This document shows, piece by piece, positions 16,749 to 24,507 of a stretch of 64,000 nucleotides of DNA. A program made the translations under genes and the position numbers. The notes below the pieces were generated by a model. That model was not told where the DNA came from, did no database searches, and saw only the letters and a program-made list of their open reading frames with translations. Where the stretch lies: NCBI RefSeq assembly GCF_001425825.1, contig NZ_LMDM01000005.1, forward strand, positions 165,154 through 229,153, given 5' to 3'. Within the stretch, counting starts at the first letter, position 1. Each line of letters starts with the position of its first letter. The stretch is from Rhizobacter sp. Root1238 (lineage in GTDB: Bacteria > Pseudomonadota > Gammaproteobacteria > Burkholderiales > Burkholderiaceae_C).

Positions 16749-16784
16749 AAAAAAAAGCCAGCGGCCCTGGAGGGGACCGCTGGC
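16749..16784 (-). terminator. Rho-independent terminator pointing left
   Basis: Read on the minus strand, GCCAGCGG (16784-16777) pairs with CCGCTGGC (16764-16757), with further CCC/GGG pairing inside. The hairpin is followed directly by eight T. On the plus strand no T-run follows the stem, so this is not a good terminator for msrA. It implies a leftward transcript that begins to its right. Confidence 0.75.
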
Positions 16785-16815
16785 GAGATCAAGTTGGCAG
16801 TGGCAACTGCTGCGC
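16749..16815 (-). ncRNA. Candidate short LexA-controlled leftward transcript (about 65-70 nt)
   Basis: On the minus strand, TATACA inside the LexA box could serve as a -10 element, with TGTGAA about 18 bases upstream as a weak -35. A transcript starting just beyond it would end at the terminator at 16749. A tiny frame (16821-16789, MMAQQLPLPT then stop) lies at its start but has no ribosome site. This is an inference from arrangement only; no transcript evidence exists. Confidence 0.3.
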
Positions 16816-16820
16816 CATCA

Positions 16821-16838
16821 TACTGTATAAAAAAACAG
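16821..16838. promoter_or_regulatory. Candidate LexA (SOS) box
   Basis: TACTGTATAAAAAAACAG contains a perfect CTGT-N8-ACAG (16823-16838), the LexA operator used in E. coli and many betaproteobacteria. It lies 106 bases before the Spy-like gene on the plus strand and about 37 bases to the right of the leftward terminator. No canonical SOS gene is next to it. Confidence 0.6.
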
Positions 16839-16943
16839 CCCCTGCCATTCACAGATCTTTACCCCCCAGCCAATCCCGCTTCACTGCTGCCCGCGAGCAT
16901 TCATCCATCGACCCGCCTCCCCGGGTCTTGTTGGAGAAAGACG

Positions 16944-17537
16944 ATGAGCGACGTGAGCACTTTCGACGCGCTGCCGCACGACAAACCGCGCGGCATCAAG
17001 CGCCTGCTGGGCGGCATGCTGCTGGCCGTGGCCGGCACGCTGGCCCTCTCGGCCTGGGCCCAGAACGAACCGCCGGCTCCCGGCTTCGGCCATGGCCCCC
17101 GCATGCACCACACCGGCATGGGCGGCCCCGGCATGTTCATGGGCCGGCCCGAGCAACTGAACCGCATGGTCGACCGGATGCTCGACGGCGTCGGCGCCAG
17201 CGATGCTCAGCGCGCCCAGATCAAGCAGATCGTGCAGGCCGCGGCCGCCGACCTGAAGACCCAGCACGATGCCGCCAGGGGGCTGCACGACAAGGGCCTG
17301 CAGTTGCTCGCCGCGCCGACCATCGACACCGCCGCCGTCGAGTCGCTGCGCCAGCAGGCCGAAGCCCAGCATGACCAGGCCAGCCGCCGCGTCACGCAAG
17401 GCCTGGTCGACGTGGCCAAGGTGCTGACGCCCGAGCAGCGGACCAAGCTGGCCCAGCGCATGAAGATGCGCGAAGACCAGATGCGCGACCGCATGCAGCG
17501 CGCGCAGCGCGACAAGCCCGCACAGCCCCCGAAGTGA
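16944..17537 (+). CDS. Spy/CpxP family periplasmic protein
   Basis: 197 residues. Residues 18-40 form a signal peptide (KRLLGGMLLAVAGTLALSAWAQ), preceded by an unusually long polar N-terminus. A Met/His/Gly-rich stretch (about 50-70) could bind metal. The helical body has LTPEQRTKLAQRMKMRE, the LTxxQ motif of the Spy/CpxP family. These proteins are periplasmic chaperones or stress sensors. The downstream OmpR-class response regulator and kinase match the usual pairing with an envelope-stress system. GGAGAAAGACG precedes the ATG. Confidence 0.85.
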   Translation: MSDVSTFDALPHDKPRGIKRLLGGMLLAVAGTLALSAWAQNEPPAPGFGHGPRMHHTGMGGPGMFMGRPEQLNRMVDRMLDGVGASDAQRAQIKQIVQAAAADLKTQHDAARGLHDKGLQLLAAPTIDTAAVESLRQQAEAQHDQASRRVTQGLVDVAKVLTPEQRTKLAQRMKMREDQMRDRMQRAQRDKPAQPPK

Positions 17538-17646
17538 TTCTCCGGGCCATCACGAGCCGCAAGTTGTGATCTCATTGCGACCTGCCACTTCCAGTGGCCC
17601 GCGGCCCGATGCCGCGGGCCTTTCGGCCTTGGAGGCTGACCGACCC

Positions 17647-18360
17647 ATGACATCCCGCGTGTTGCTGATCGATGACGATGCCCGCCTGTCCGCGATGGTG
17701 GGCGACTACCTGCGCGGCTCCGGCTTCGAGGTGGAAACCGCCGGCTCGCTGGCCGCCGGCCGCGAGCGCCTGGCCGGTGCCGGCTACGACGCGCTGGTGC
17801 TCGACCTGATGCTGCCCGACGGCGACGGGCTCGACCTGTGCCGCGAGCTGCGCGCCAACCCGCGCACCCGCCAGTTGCCGCTGCTGATGCTGACCGCCCG
17901 CGGCGAGCCGATGGACCGCATCGTCGGCCTCGAACTCGGTGCCGACGACTACCTGCCCAAGCCCTTCGAGCCGCGCGAGCTGCTGGCGCGCGTGAAGGCG
18001 CTGCTGCGCCGCGCGACCCCGCCAACCTCGCCCGACGAGGTGCTGCGCTTCGGCCGCCTCGAGATCGACCTCGGCGAGCGCGTCGCCCGCCTCGGCGGCG
18101 TGGCCTGCGACCTCACCAGCCACCAGTTCGACCTGCTGGTCGTGCTGGCGCAGAGTTCCGGCCGCGTGCTGTCGCGCGACCAGATCATGGACCTGCTGAA
18201 GGGCCATCCGCTCGAGGCCTTCGACCGCTCGATCGACGTGCACATCTCGCGCATCCGCGCGGTGATCGAGGACGACCCGAAAAACCCGCGCCGCGTGCTC
18301 ACGGTGCGGGGCGCCGGCTACGTGTTCGCGAAGAAGCAGGACGCGGAGGGTGCCGACTGA
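17647..18360 (+). CDS. OmpR/CpxR-class response regulator
   Basis: 237 residues. The receiver domain has the acidic pair at 9-11, phosphoacceptor Asp53 in VLDLMLPDGDG, Thr in MLTARGEP and Lys in DYLPKPFEP. The C-terminal winged helix ends in DVHISRIRAVIEDDPKNPR and RGAGYVF. It should act with the histidine kinase 33 bases downstream. The Spy-like gene just upstream suggests control of envelope stress, but no operator is visible. Confidence 0.95.
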   Translation: MTSRVLLIDDDARLSAMVGDYLRGSGFEVETAGSLAAGRERLAGAGYDALVLDLMLPDGDGLDLCRELRANPRTRQLPLLMLTARGEPMDRIVGLELGADDYLPKPFEPRELLARVKALLRRATPPTSPDEVLRFGRLEIDLGERVARLGGVACDLTSHQFDLLVVLAQSSGRVLSRDQIMDLLKGHPLEAFDRSIDVHISRIRAVIEDDPKNPRRVLTVRGAGYVFAKKQDAEGAD

Positions 18361-18393
18361 TGATGCCGACGATCTCCGCGCGCTGAGGCCGCG

Positions 18394-19710
18394 ATGCGCA
18401 CGCTGACCCTTCGGATCTACCTCACCGTCGTGGCGGTGCTGCTGCTGTTCGCGTCCGGTTCGGCCTGGCTGTTCCAGCGCCACATGGAAGACGAACGCAT
18501 CCGCGCCGACTCCGTGCTGTCCGAACGCATGGCCGCGTGGGGCGACCTGATCCAGCGCTCGCTGCCGGGCGCCGAAGCGCCGCACGAGGACCAGGCCCAG
18601 GCGCTGCGCGAGTGGTCGCAGCGGCTGCGGCTGCCGCTCGCGCTCGACGATCCGAACGGCGACCGCATCTCGGCGTCCGATTCGTTCGTGCTGCGCCAGG
18701 GCGAAGGCCAGACGCGCAGCTTCCAGATCCACCTCGAGGACGGCCGCACGCTGTGGGTGCTGCGGCCCGGCCTGCGGCGCCCGCCGCCCGAAGGCCGAGG
18801 CGAGTTCGGTCCGTTGCCGCCCAACCTGCCGTTCGTGCCGCCCACCTGGCAGCGCGGCGTCGGCACGATCGTCGTGCTGGTGCTGCTGTTCGTCGCGGTG
18901 GCCGCCGGCGCGTGGCCGGTGGTGCGGCGGTTGACGCGGCGGCTGCAGGCGCTGAAGCGCGGCGTCGAGCAGTTCGGCGCCGGTGAACTGCACCACCGCG
19001 TCGAGGTGTCGGGGCGCGACGAGGTCGCGGCGGTGGCGGCCAGCTTCAACTTCGCGGCCGAGCGCATCGAGGCGCTGGTGCGCTCGCACCAGTCGCTGCT
19101 CGCGAACGCCAGCCACGAGTTGCGCTCGCCGCTCGCGCGGCTGCGCATGGCGGTGTCGATGATGGAAGACGCGACGCCCGAGCAGCGCCATCGGCTGCGC
19201 CGCGAGATCGACACCAATGTCGGCGAGCTCGATGCGCTGGTCGAAGAGGTGCTGCTCGCGAGCCGCCTCGACGCGCTGCAGCATGTCGACCACCACGAGC
19301 CGGTCGAGCTGCTGGCGCTGGCCGCCGAAGAAGGCTCGCGCGTCGGCGCCGACGCCGATGGCAGCACGGCCACCGTGCAGGGCGACGAGCGGCTGATCCG
19401 CCGCGCGCTGCGCAACCTGCTCGAGAACGCCCGTCGCTACGGCGGCGGCGACATCACGATCGAGGTGCGCAACGGTTCGGGCCGCGCGCTGGTGCAGGTC
19501 TGCGACCGCGGGCCGGGTGTGCCCGAGACGCTGCGCGAGCGGATCTTCGAGCCGTTCTACCGGTTGCCCGGCCATGCCGAGCAGGCCGGCGGCGTCGGGC
19601 TGGGGCTGAGCCTGGTCAAGCAGATCGCCGAACGGCATGGCGGCAGCGTGCGCTGCGAGTCGCGCGATGGTGGCGGCAGCTGTTTCGAGCTGAGCCTGCC
19701 GCTGGCCTGA
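18394..19710 (+). CDS. CpxA/EnvZ-class sensor histidine kinase
   Basis: 438 residues. Transmembrane helices at about 7-25 and 163-183 flank a periplasmic domain of some 135 residues with a proline-rich end. A HAMP linker follows. The H-box is NASHELRSPLARLRMAV (His near 240), the N-box RNLLENARRYGGG, and the G-boxes CDRGPGVPE and GGVGLGLSLVKQ. It is the partner of the preceding regulator. The sensed signal cannot be inferred. Confidence 0.95.
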   Translation: MRTLTLRIYLTVVAVLLLFASGSAWLFQRHMEDERIRADSVLSERMAAWGDLIQRSLPGAEAPHEDQAQALREWSQRLRLPLALDDPNGDRISASDSFVLRQGEGQTRSFQIHLEDGRTLWVLRPGLRRPPPEGRGEFGPLPPNLPFVPPTWQRGVGTIVVLVLLFVAVAAGAWPVVRRLTRRLQALKRGVEQFGAGELHHRVEVSGRDEVAAVAASFNFAAERIEALVRSHQSLLANASHELRSPLARLRMAVSMMEDATPEQRHRLRREIDTNVGELDALVEEVLLASRLDALQHVDHHEPVELLALAAEEGSRVGADADGSTATVQGDERLIRRALRNLLENARRYGGGDITIEVRNGSGRALVQVCDRGPGVPETLRERIFEPFYRLPGHAEQAGGVGLGLSLVKQIAERHGGSVRCESRDGGGSCFELSLPLA

Positions 19711-19724
19711 TCAGGCGACGGCCT

Positions 19725-21122
19725 TCAGTCGATCGACTTCTGGCGCCACAGCCAGACCAGGAAACCGCCGAGCCCGAGCGCCGCCGACACCAGGCCGGCG
19801 GTACACGCCGACCAGAAGCCCACCGCGCCCTGCAGCACGGCCGGCATGCGCCCGGTGGTGTCGAACGCCACCATGTAGCCGCCGCCGAGCCCGACGCCCC
19901 AGATCGCGAACGCGTAGATGAGCATCGGCACCGTCGCGAGCCGGTAGGCGCGCAGCACGAACGACGCGATCGTCTGCACCGAATCGGCGATGTGGAACAC
20001 CGCGACCCAGGCCAGCAGCGGCATCGCGGCGGCGACGATGGTCGCGTCGCGCGTGTAGGCGCCCAGCACCGTCTCGCGCGCGAGGTACACCGCCGAGCCG
20101 AGCACCGCCGCCAGTGCGGTGCCGATCAGGAGGCTGTGCCGGCCGATGCGCCGCGCATCGGCCGCGTCGTGGGCACCGATGCTCTGCGCCACCAGCGTGC
20201 CGCTCGCGTTGGCCAGCGCCAGCGGCAGCATGAACATCAGCGAGATCAGGTTGGCGGCGAGCTGGTGCCCGGCCACCGCGGTGCTGCCGATGCGCGAGAT
20301 GAAGAACGCCATGAAGGTGAAGCCGGTCACCTCGATCAAGATCGAGCCGCCCATCGGCACGCCCAGCCGCAGCAGTGCCGCGAGGCTCGCGCGATCGGGT
20401 TTCGGGAACGGATGGCCGCGCAGGCCGAACGCGTTGTAGAAGCTGTCGCGCCGCAGCACCTGCCACGCGAGCGCGAGCTGCAGCCACATCACGATGGCGG
20501 TGGCCACCCCGCAGCCCGCGGCGCCGAGCGCGGGGATCTGCAGCGGGCCGAGCGTGGCGCCGAACACCAGCACCGCGTTCAGCGGCACCTTCAGCGCCAG
20601 TGCGCCCAGCTGCAGCAGCATCACGGTGGTCGGACGAGACACCGCGGTGTTGAAGCCGCGGAACGCGGTGAACACCAGCGCCGGCGGCAACGCGAACGCG
20701 AGCGCGCCGAGGTAGCCGCGCACGCGCTCGGCGACCTCGGGCGAGGCCTGCGCGAGCGCGAGGAAGGGCTGCGGCATCAGCAGCAGCGCGCAGCCCGGCA
20801 CCGCCAGCAGCAGCGCGAGCCACACCGACTGCTGGAACTGCCGGCCGGCGCCGGGCAGGTCGCGGGCGCCGAACAGCTGGCCGGCGATCGGGCCGATCGC
20901 GAGCACGACGCCCATCAGCCCGACGAAGATCGTGATGTAGGTGGCGGCGCCGATCGCGAGCGCGGCCAGGTCGAGCGCGGTGTGGCGCGCCACCATCACG
21001 GTGTCGGCGGTGCTGAACGCGAGCACCGCGAGCTGGCCGATGAACACCGGCCAGGCCAGGCGCGCGATGCGGCGCGCGCTGTCGAGCAGGCCGTGCTCGC
21101 TCGTGAGGGCCGCCGCCGTCAC
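19725..21122 (-). CDS. MATE family efflux transporter (NorM-like)
   Basis: 465 residues and about twelve membrane helices. WPVFIGQLAVLAFSTADTVMV, GPIAGQLFGARD and GHQLAANLISLMFMLPLALAN are signatures of the NorM branch of MATE exporters, which expel cationic compounds using Na+ or H+. The start is a GTG at 21122 whose last bases overlap the TGA of the upstream DUF3717/DUF1289 gene (GTGA), so the two are translationally coupled. The open frame extends much further upstream but only antisense to other genes. Confidence 0.93.
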   Translation of the reverse strand: MTAAALTSEHGLLDSARRIARLAWPVFIGQLAVLAFSTADTVMVARHTALDLAALAIGAATYITIFVGLMGVVLAIGPIAGQLFGARDLPGAGRQFQQSVWLALLLAVPGCALLLMPQPFLALAQASPEVAERVRGYLGALAFALPPALVFTAFRGFNTAVSRPTTVMLLQLGALALKVPLNAVLVFGATLGPLQIPALGAAGCGVATAIVMWLQLALAWQVLRRDSFYNAFGLRGHPFPKPDRASLAALLRLGVPMGGSILIEVTGFTFMAFFISRIGSTAVAGHQLAANLISLMFMLPLALANASGTLVAQSIGAHDAADARRIGRHSLLIGTALAAVLGSAVYLARETVLGAYTRDATIVAAAMPLLAWVAVFHIADSVQTIASFVLRAYRLATVPMLIYAFAIWGVGLGGGYMVAFDTTGRMPAVLQGAVGFWSACTAGLVSAALGLGGFLVWLWRQKSID

Positions 21123-21544
21123 GCGGCCGGGCTTTCGCCGGAGGGTTGCGCGCGTTCGGCGTAGCGGTTGAAACGCCAGGCGGTGCCTTCCATCGTGATG
21201 CGCCGCCAGGTGACGCGCTTCTCGGCCGGCGTCATCTCGGTCCACAGCTGCACTTCGTCGAAGGTGCGACCGCAGCCCTTGCAGACGTCGTCGCCCTGGC
21301 TGGTCGAGCAGATCGCGATGCACGGCGCATCGGGCGTGCTGGCGTACCACTGCAGCCAGGCGTCGCGGGCCTTGTCCGGCATCGAGGCCTCGTCGCACTC
21401 GCTCTCGTGGTAGTAGACGAGCAGCGCATACACCTCGGCCAGCGCCAGCACCTGCGGGCAGGCGGTGATGCCGTCCGGCGACGGGCTGCGATCGCGCCAC
21501 CAGTTGATGGCGGATTCGATGTCGGTGATGTGGATGGCGGCCAT
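21119..21544 (-). CDS. DUF3717-DUF1289 fusion protein
   Basis: 141 residues. The N-terminal part, ITDIESAINWWRDRSPSPDG and ALAEVYALLVYYHESE, is DUF3717, a domain found mainly in Burkholderiales. The C-terminal part, CIAICSTSQGDDVCKGCGRT and WTEMTPAEKRVTWRRI, is DUF1289, a small four-cysteine domain that may bind metal or Fe-S. The start at 21544 removes nine poorly conserved residues. Coupling to the MATE exporter by a GTGA overlap is notable. Function is unknown. Confidence 0.85.
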   Translation of the reverse strand: MAAIHITDIESAINWWRDRSPSPDGITACPQVLALAEVYALLVYYHESECDEASMPDKARDAWLQWYASTPDAPCIAICSTSQGDDVCKGCGRTFDEVQLWTEMTPAEKRVTWRRITMEGTAWRFNRYAERAQPSGESPAA

Positions 21545-21601
21545 GCGGAAACCCTGCGGGGGGCAGAGCATAGCGCGCGCCGAAGACCCCGGCAGCGCGG
21601 G

Positions 21602-22903
21602 TTATTCCTGCGCTGCGGCGAGCAGGGCGAGCGCCTGTTCGACCACCTGGCGCTCGGCGCCCAGCTCGACCGGCGCATCGGTCAATGCAGCTGCGCCCTC
21701 GGTCTTCAGCCGCTTGACCCAGCCGCCGGCCTCGCGGCCTTCGGCGAAGCCGCGGCTTTGCAGCAGCACGAGGTTGTCGGATGCGGTGAGCTTGAAATAG
21801 AACTGGCCGTCGGCCTCGCGGTATTGCTTGAAGACGGCCAGCTTCGGCGCTTCGACGGCGACTGTCGGCGCGCCGGTGCGCGCGACCGCCTTCATCGACC
21901 GCAGCCCGACCGCGCCGCGCAGCTCCTGCAGGAACGGCGTTGCCACCGCGCGCGCCTTGCGGGCGCCGACCAGCAACGCCTCTTCGATGCGCTCGGGGTG
22001 CGCCATCAGGTCGGCGTAGTGCGCGCGCATCGGCCCGACGTGGGCCTCGATCCGTTCGAACAGCCGCTGCTTGGCATCGCCCCAGCCCAGGCCGTCGCGC
22101 AGCTCGGCGCGGAAGGTGGCGCGCTGCTCCGTGGAGGCGAAGGCATCGTGGATGGTCACCAGGTGCGAGGAGTCCGGGTCCTTCGGTTCGCCAGGCAGCT
22201 TCGAGTCGGTGACGATCAGCGCGATCGCCTCTTTCAGCGCCTTCGGGCCGCCTTCGAACAGCGGGATCGCGTTGTCGTAGCTCTTCGACATCTTGCGGCC
22301 GTCGAGGCCCGGAAGCGTCGCGACGGCTTCGTCGACCTGCGCCTGCGGCAGCACGAACAGCTCGCGCCCCTTGCCGAACAGGTGGTTGAAGCGCTGCGCG
22401 ACGTCGCGCGCCATCTCGATGTGCTGCACCTGGTCGCGCCCGACCGGTACGCGGTGGGCGTTGAACAGCAGGATGTCGGCGGCCATCAGGATCGGGTAGC
22501 TGAACAGGCCCATCGTGATGCCGTCATCGGCGTCCCTGCCCTGTGCCTCATTGGCATCGGTTGCGGCCTTGTAGGCGTGGGCGCGGTTCATCTGGCCCTT
22601 GGCGGTCACGCAGGTGAGCAGCCAGGTGAGCTCGGGCGTCTCGGGGATGTCGCTCTGGCGGTAGAACGTGACGCGCTCGGGGTCGAGCCCGGCGGCCAGC
22701 CAGGTGGCGGCGATCTCCAGGCGCGAGCGCTCGATGCGGTCGGGCTCGTCGCACTTGATCAGCGCGTGGTAGTCGGCCAGGAAGAAGAAACTCTCGACGC
22801 CGGGTTCGCGGCTGGCCGCGATCGCGGGGCGGATCGCGCCGACGTAGTTGCCGAGGTGGGGGGTGCCGGTCGTCGTGATGCCGGTGAGCACGCGTTGCGT
22901 CAT
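21602..22903 (-). CDS. trpS: Tryptophanyl-tRNA synthetase with C-terminal YegP-like extension
   Basis: 433 residues, about 100 longer than E. coli Trp[16 protein letters not shown] is the HIGH-type signature and [16 protein letters not shown] the KMSKS loop. It charges tRNA-Trp. The extension (about residues 350-410) contains [19 protein letters not shown] and [11 protein letters not shown], which resembles the DUF1508/YegP repeat. The start ATG at 22903 is chosen; another ATG four codons upstream is possible. It diverges from purN with 39 bases between starts. Confidence 0.95.
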   Translation of the reverse strand: MTQRVLTGITTTGTPHLGNYVGAIRPAIAASREPGVESFFFLADYHALIKCDEPDRIERSRLEIAATWLAAGLDPERVTFYRQSDIPETPELTWLLTCVTAKGQMNRAHAYKAATDANEAQGRDADDGITMGLFSYPILMAADILLFNAHRVPVGRDQVQHIEMARDVAQRFNHLFGKGRELFVLPQAQVDEAVATLPGLDGRKMSKSYDNAIPLFEGGPKALKEAIALIVTDSKLPGEPKDPDSSHLVTIHDAFASTEQRATFRAELRDGLGWGDAKQRLFERIEAHVGPMRAHYADLMAHPERIEEALLVGARKARAVATPFLQELRGAVGLRSMKAVARTGAPTVAVEAPKLAVFKQYREADGQFYFKLTASDNLVLLQSRGFAEGREAGGWVKRLKTEGAAALTDAPVELGAERQVVEQALALLAAAQE

Positions 22904-22942
22904 GGTGGGGCGCATTGTAGGTGGGCACTACACTGCCGGCCG

Positions 22943-23566
22943 ATGAAACGCATCGTGATCCTGATCTCCGGCCGGGGCTCCAACATGGAAGCCATCGTGC
23001 AGGCCTGCGCCGCCGAAGGCTGGCCGGCGCAGGTGGCGGCGGTGATCAGCAACCGGCCCGATGCGGCGGGGCTCGCGTTCGCGCGCGAGCGCGGCATCGC
23101 CGCGGTGGCGGTGGACCACAAGCGCTTCGACGACCGCGAGGCCTTCGATGCCGAGCTGGCCGCGGCGATCGACGGTTTCGCGCCCGACGTGCTGGTGCTG
23201 GCCGGCTTCATGCGCATCCTCGGCGACGGCTTCGTCGCGCGCTTCGCCGGCCGGATGATCAACGTGCACCCGTCGCTGCTGCCGGCATTCCCGGGGCTGC
23301 ACACGCATCGCCGTGCCATCGAAGCGGGCTGCAAGCTGGCCGGTGCGACGGTGCATTTCGTGACGCCGGCGCTGGACCACGGGCCGATCATCGCGCAGGC
23401 GGCCGTGCCGGTGCTGCCGGGCGACACCGAGGCCAGCCTGTCGGCCCGCGTGCTGGCGCGCGAACACGTGATGTACCCGCGCGCGGTGCGCTGGCTGGTG
23501 CAGGGCCTGCTGCGGGTCGACGGCGATGTCGTCACGCACACGGCGGGCGAGTCGCAGCTGCTGTAG
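22943..23566 (+). CDS. purN: Phosphoribosylglycinamide formyltransferase
   Basis: 207 residues. KRIVILISGRGSNMEAIVQA at the start, the catalytic MINVHPSLLPAFPGLHTHRRA block (Asn-His) and ATVHFVTPALDHGPIIAQAAV are the hallmark motifs of PurN. It transfers the formyl group from 10-formyl-THF to GAR in purine synthesis. Length is normal. It stands alone here, divergent from trpS. Confidence 0.96.
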   Translation: MKRIVILISGRGSNMEAIVQACAAEGWPAQVAAVISNRPDAAGLAFARERGIAAVAVDHKRFDDREAFDAELAAAIDGFAPDVLVLAGFMRILGDGFVARFAGRMINVHPSLLPAFPGLHTHRRAIEAGCKLAGATVHFVTPALDHGPIIAQAAVPVLPGDTEASLSARVLAREHVMYPRAVRWLVQGLLRVDGDVVTHTAGESQLL

Positions 23567-23587
23567 GCCGCGCTTCGAGATGCGGCG

Positions 23588-24247
23588 TCAGATCAGGCCG
23601 GCGGCGATGTTGATCGTCAGCGCGAGGATCGCGGTGTTGAACGCGAACGACAGCAGCGATTGAATCAGCACCGTGCGGCGCATCGTGCTGTGCGTGATCG
23701 CGACGTCGGCGGTCTGCGATGCGACCGCGATCGTGAACGAGAAGTACAGGAAATCCCAGTAGCGGCGCGGCGCCTTCGGGTCGCCGGGGAACACCAGCCC
23801 GCAGTCGGCCGGCCCGGCGTCGCGCGCGAAATAGGTGCTGGCATAGCTCAGTGCGAACAGCGTGGGCAGCAGCAGCCAGGCGCCGATCACCGTGACGAGC
23901 GCGAATGCGATGCGCGGCAGCGCCTGCTGCGGTGCGGCGCCCTTGGCGCTCGACAGTTCGACGCCGATCGCCGCGAGGCTCGCCACCGCGGCCGCGATCA
24001 CCGCCAGCAGCACCACGCCGTGCCCTTCGGCCTGCGCGACCGCGGTGCGCCGCAGGTGGTGGTGGTCGGCGCGCGACATGATCCAGAACGCCTGCGCGAG
24101 GTACAGCCACACGGCGACGTTCCAGCCAAGCAGCAGCGAGGGCGGCGCCTGGGCGGGCAGCGGGGCGAGCCACGCGACGATCGCGCCGGCGCCGGCCGAC
24201 AGCAGCAGGTGCGGGCGGGCGCGCATCTGCGCGAGCAGCGTCCTCAT
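23588..24247 (-). CDS. DUF1345 family membrane protein
   Basis: 219 residues and five hydrophobic segments. YWDFLYFSFTIAVASQTADV followed by AITHSTMRRTVLIQSLLSF is the conserved signature of DUF1345. Function is unknown. Its ATG overlaps the stop of the DUF1653 gene (ATGA), so the pair is coupled. Confidence 0.9.
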   Translation of the reverse strand: MRTLLAQMRARPHLLLSAGAGAIVAWLAPLPAQAPPSLLLGWNVAVWLYLAQAFWIMSRADHHHLRRTAVAQAEGHGVVLLAVIAAAVASLAAIGVELSSAKGAAPQQALPRIAFALVTVIGAWLLLPTLFALSYASTYFARDAGPADCGLVFPGDPKAPRRYWDFLYFSFTIAVASQTADVAITHSTMRRTVLIQSLLSFAFNTAILALTINIAAGLI

Positions 24248-24486
24248 CGCACGGGCAAGCGCTCGAAGCGGGGGCGGACGATGCCGTCGATCTCGACCGT
24301 GCCGACGAACATCTCGAACGGCCGCACCCACCAGCCGGTGTCGTTGTACAGCGGGCGGTAGACCACCACCGGCGCCAGCGATTCGCTGTGCCGCGCGACG
24401 CCGATCACCTCGTACTCGCCGCCCTTGTAGTGGCGGTAGAGGCCGGTGGGCACGGTGGGAAGGGGCGGCAGGTCGGGCTCGGTCAT
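24244..24486 (-). CDS. DUF1653 domain-containing protein
   Basis: 80 residues. GLYRHYKGGEYEVIGVARHSE and VVVYRPLYNDTGWWVRPFEMF cover the whole DUF1653 domain. The family is small, single-domain and uncharacterised. The start at 24486 lies 21 bases from the divergent RsmB-like gene, so the two share a compact promoter region. Confidence 0.9.
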   Translation of the reverse strand: MTEPDLPPLPTVPTGLYRHYKGGEYEVIGVARHSESLAPVVVYRPLYNDTGWWVRPFEMFVGTVEIDGIVRPRFERLPVR

Positions 24487-24507
24487 GGCGGCAAGGATAA
24501 TCGGGGG

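Noticed and set aside
16649-16852. 67-codon leftward frame across the LexA box and terminator
   Set aside because: Arg/Pro/Ala-rich, runs through a strong terminator into msrA antisense, and has no ribosome site.
19992-23566. Long plus-strand frames opposite the MATE and trpS genes, one running in frame into purN
   Set aside because: Low-complexity antisense shadows. The real purN begins at 22943 with the family's conserved N-terminus.
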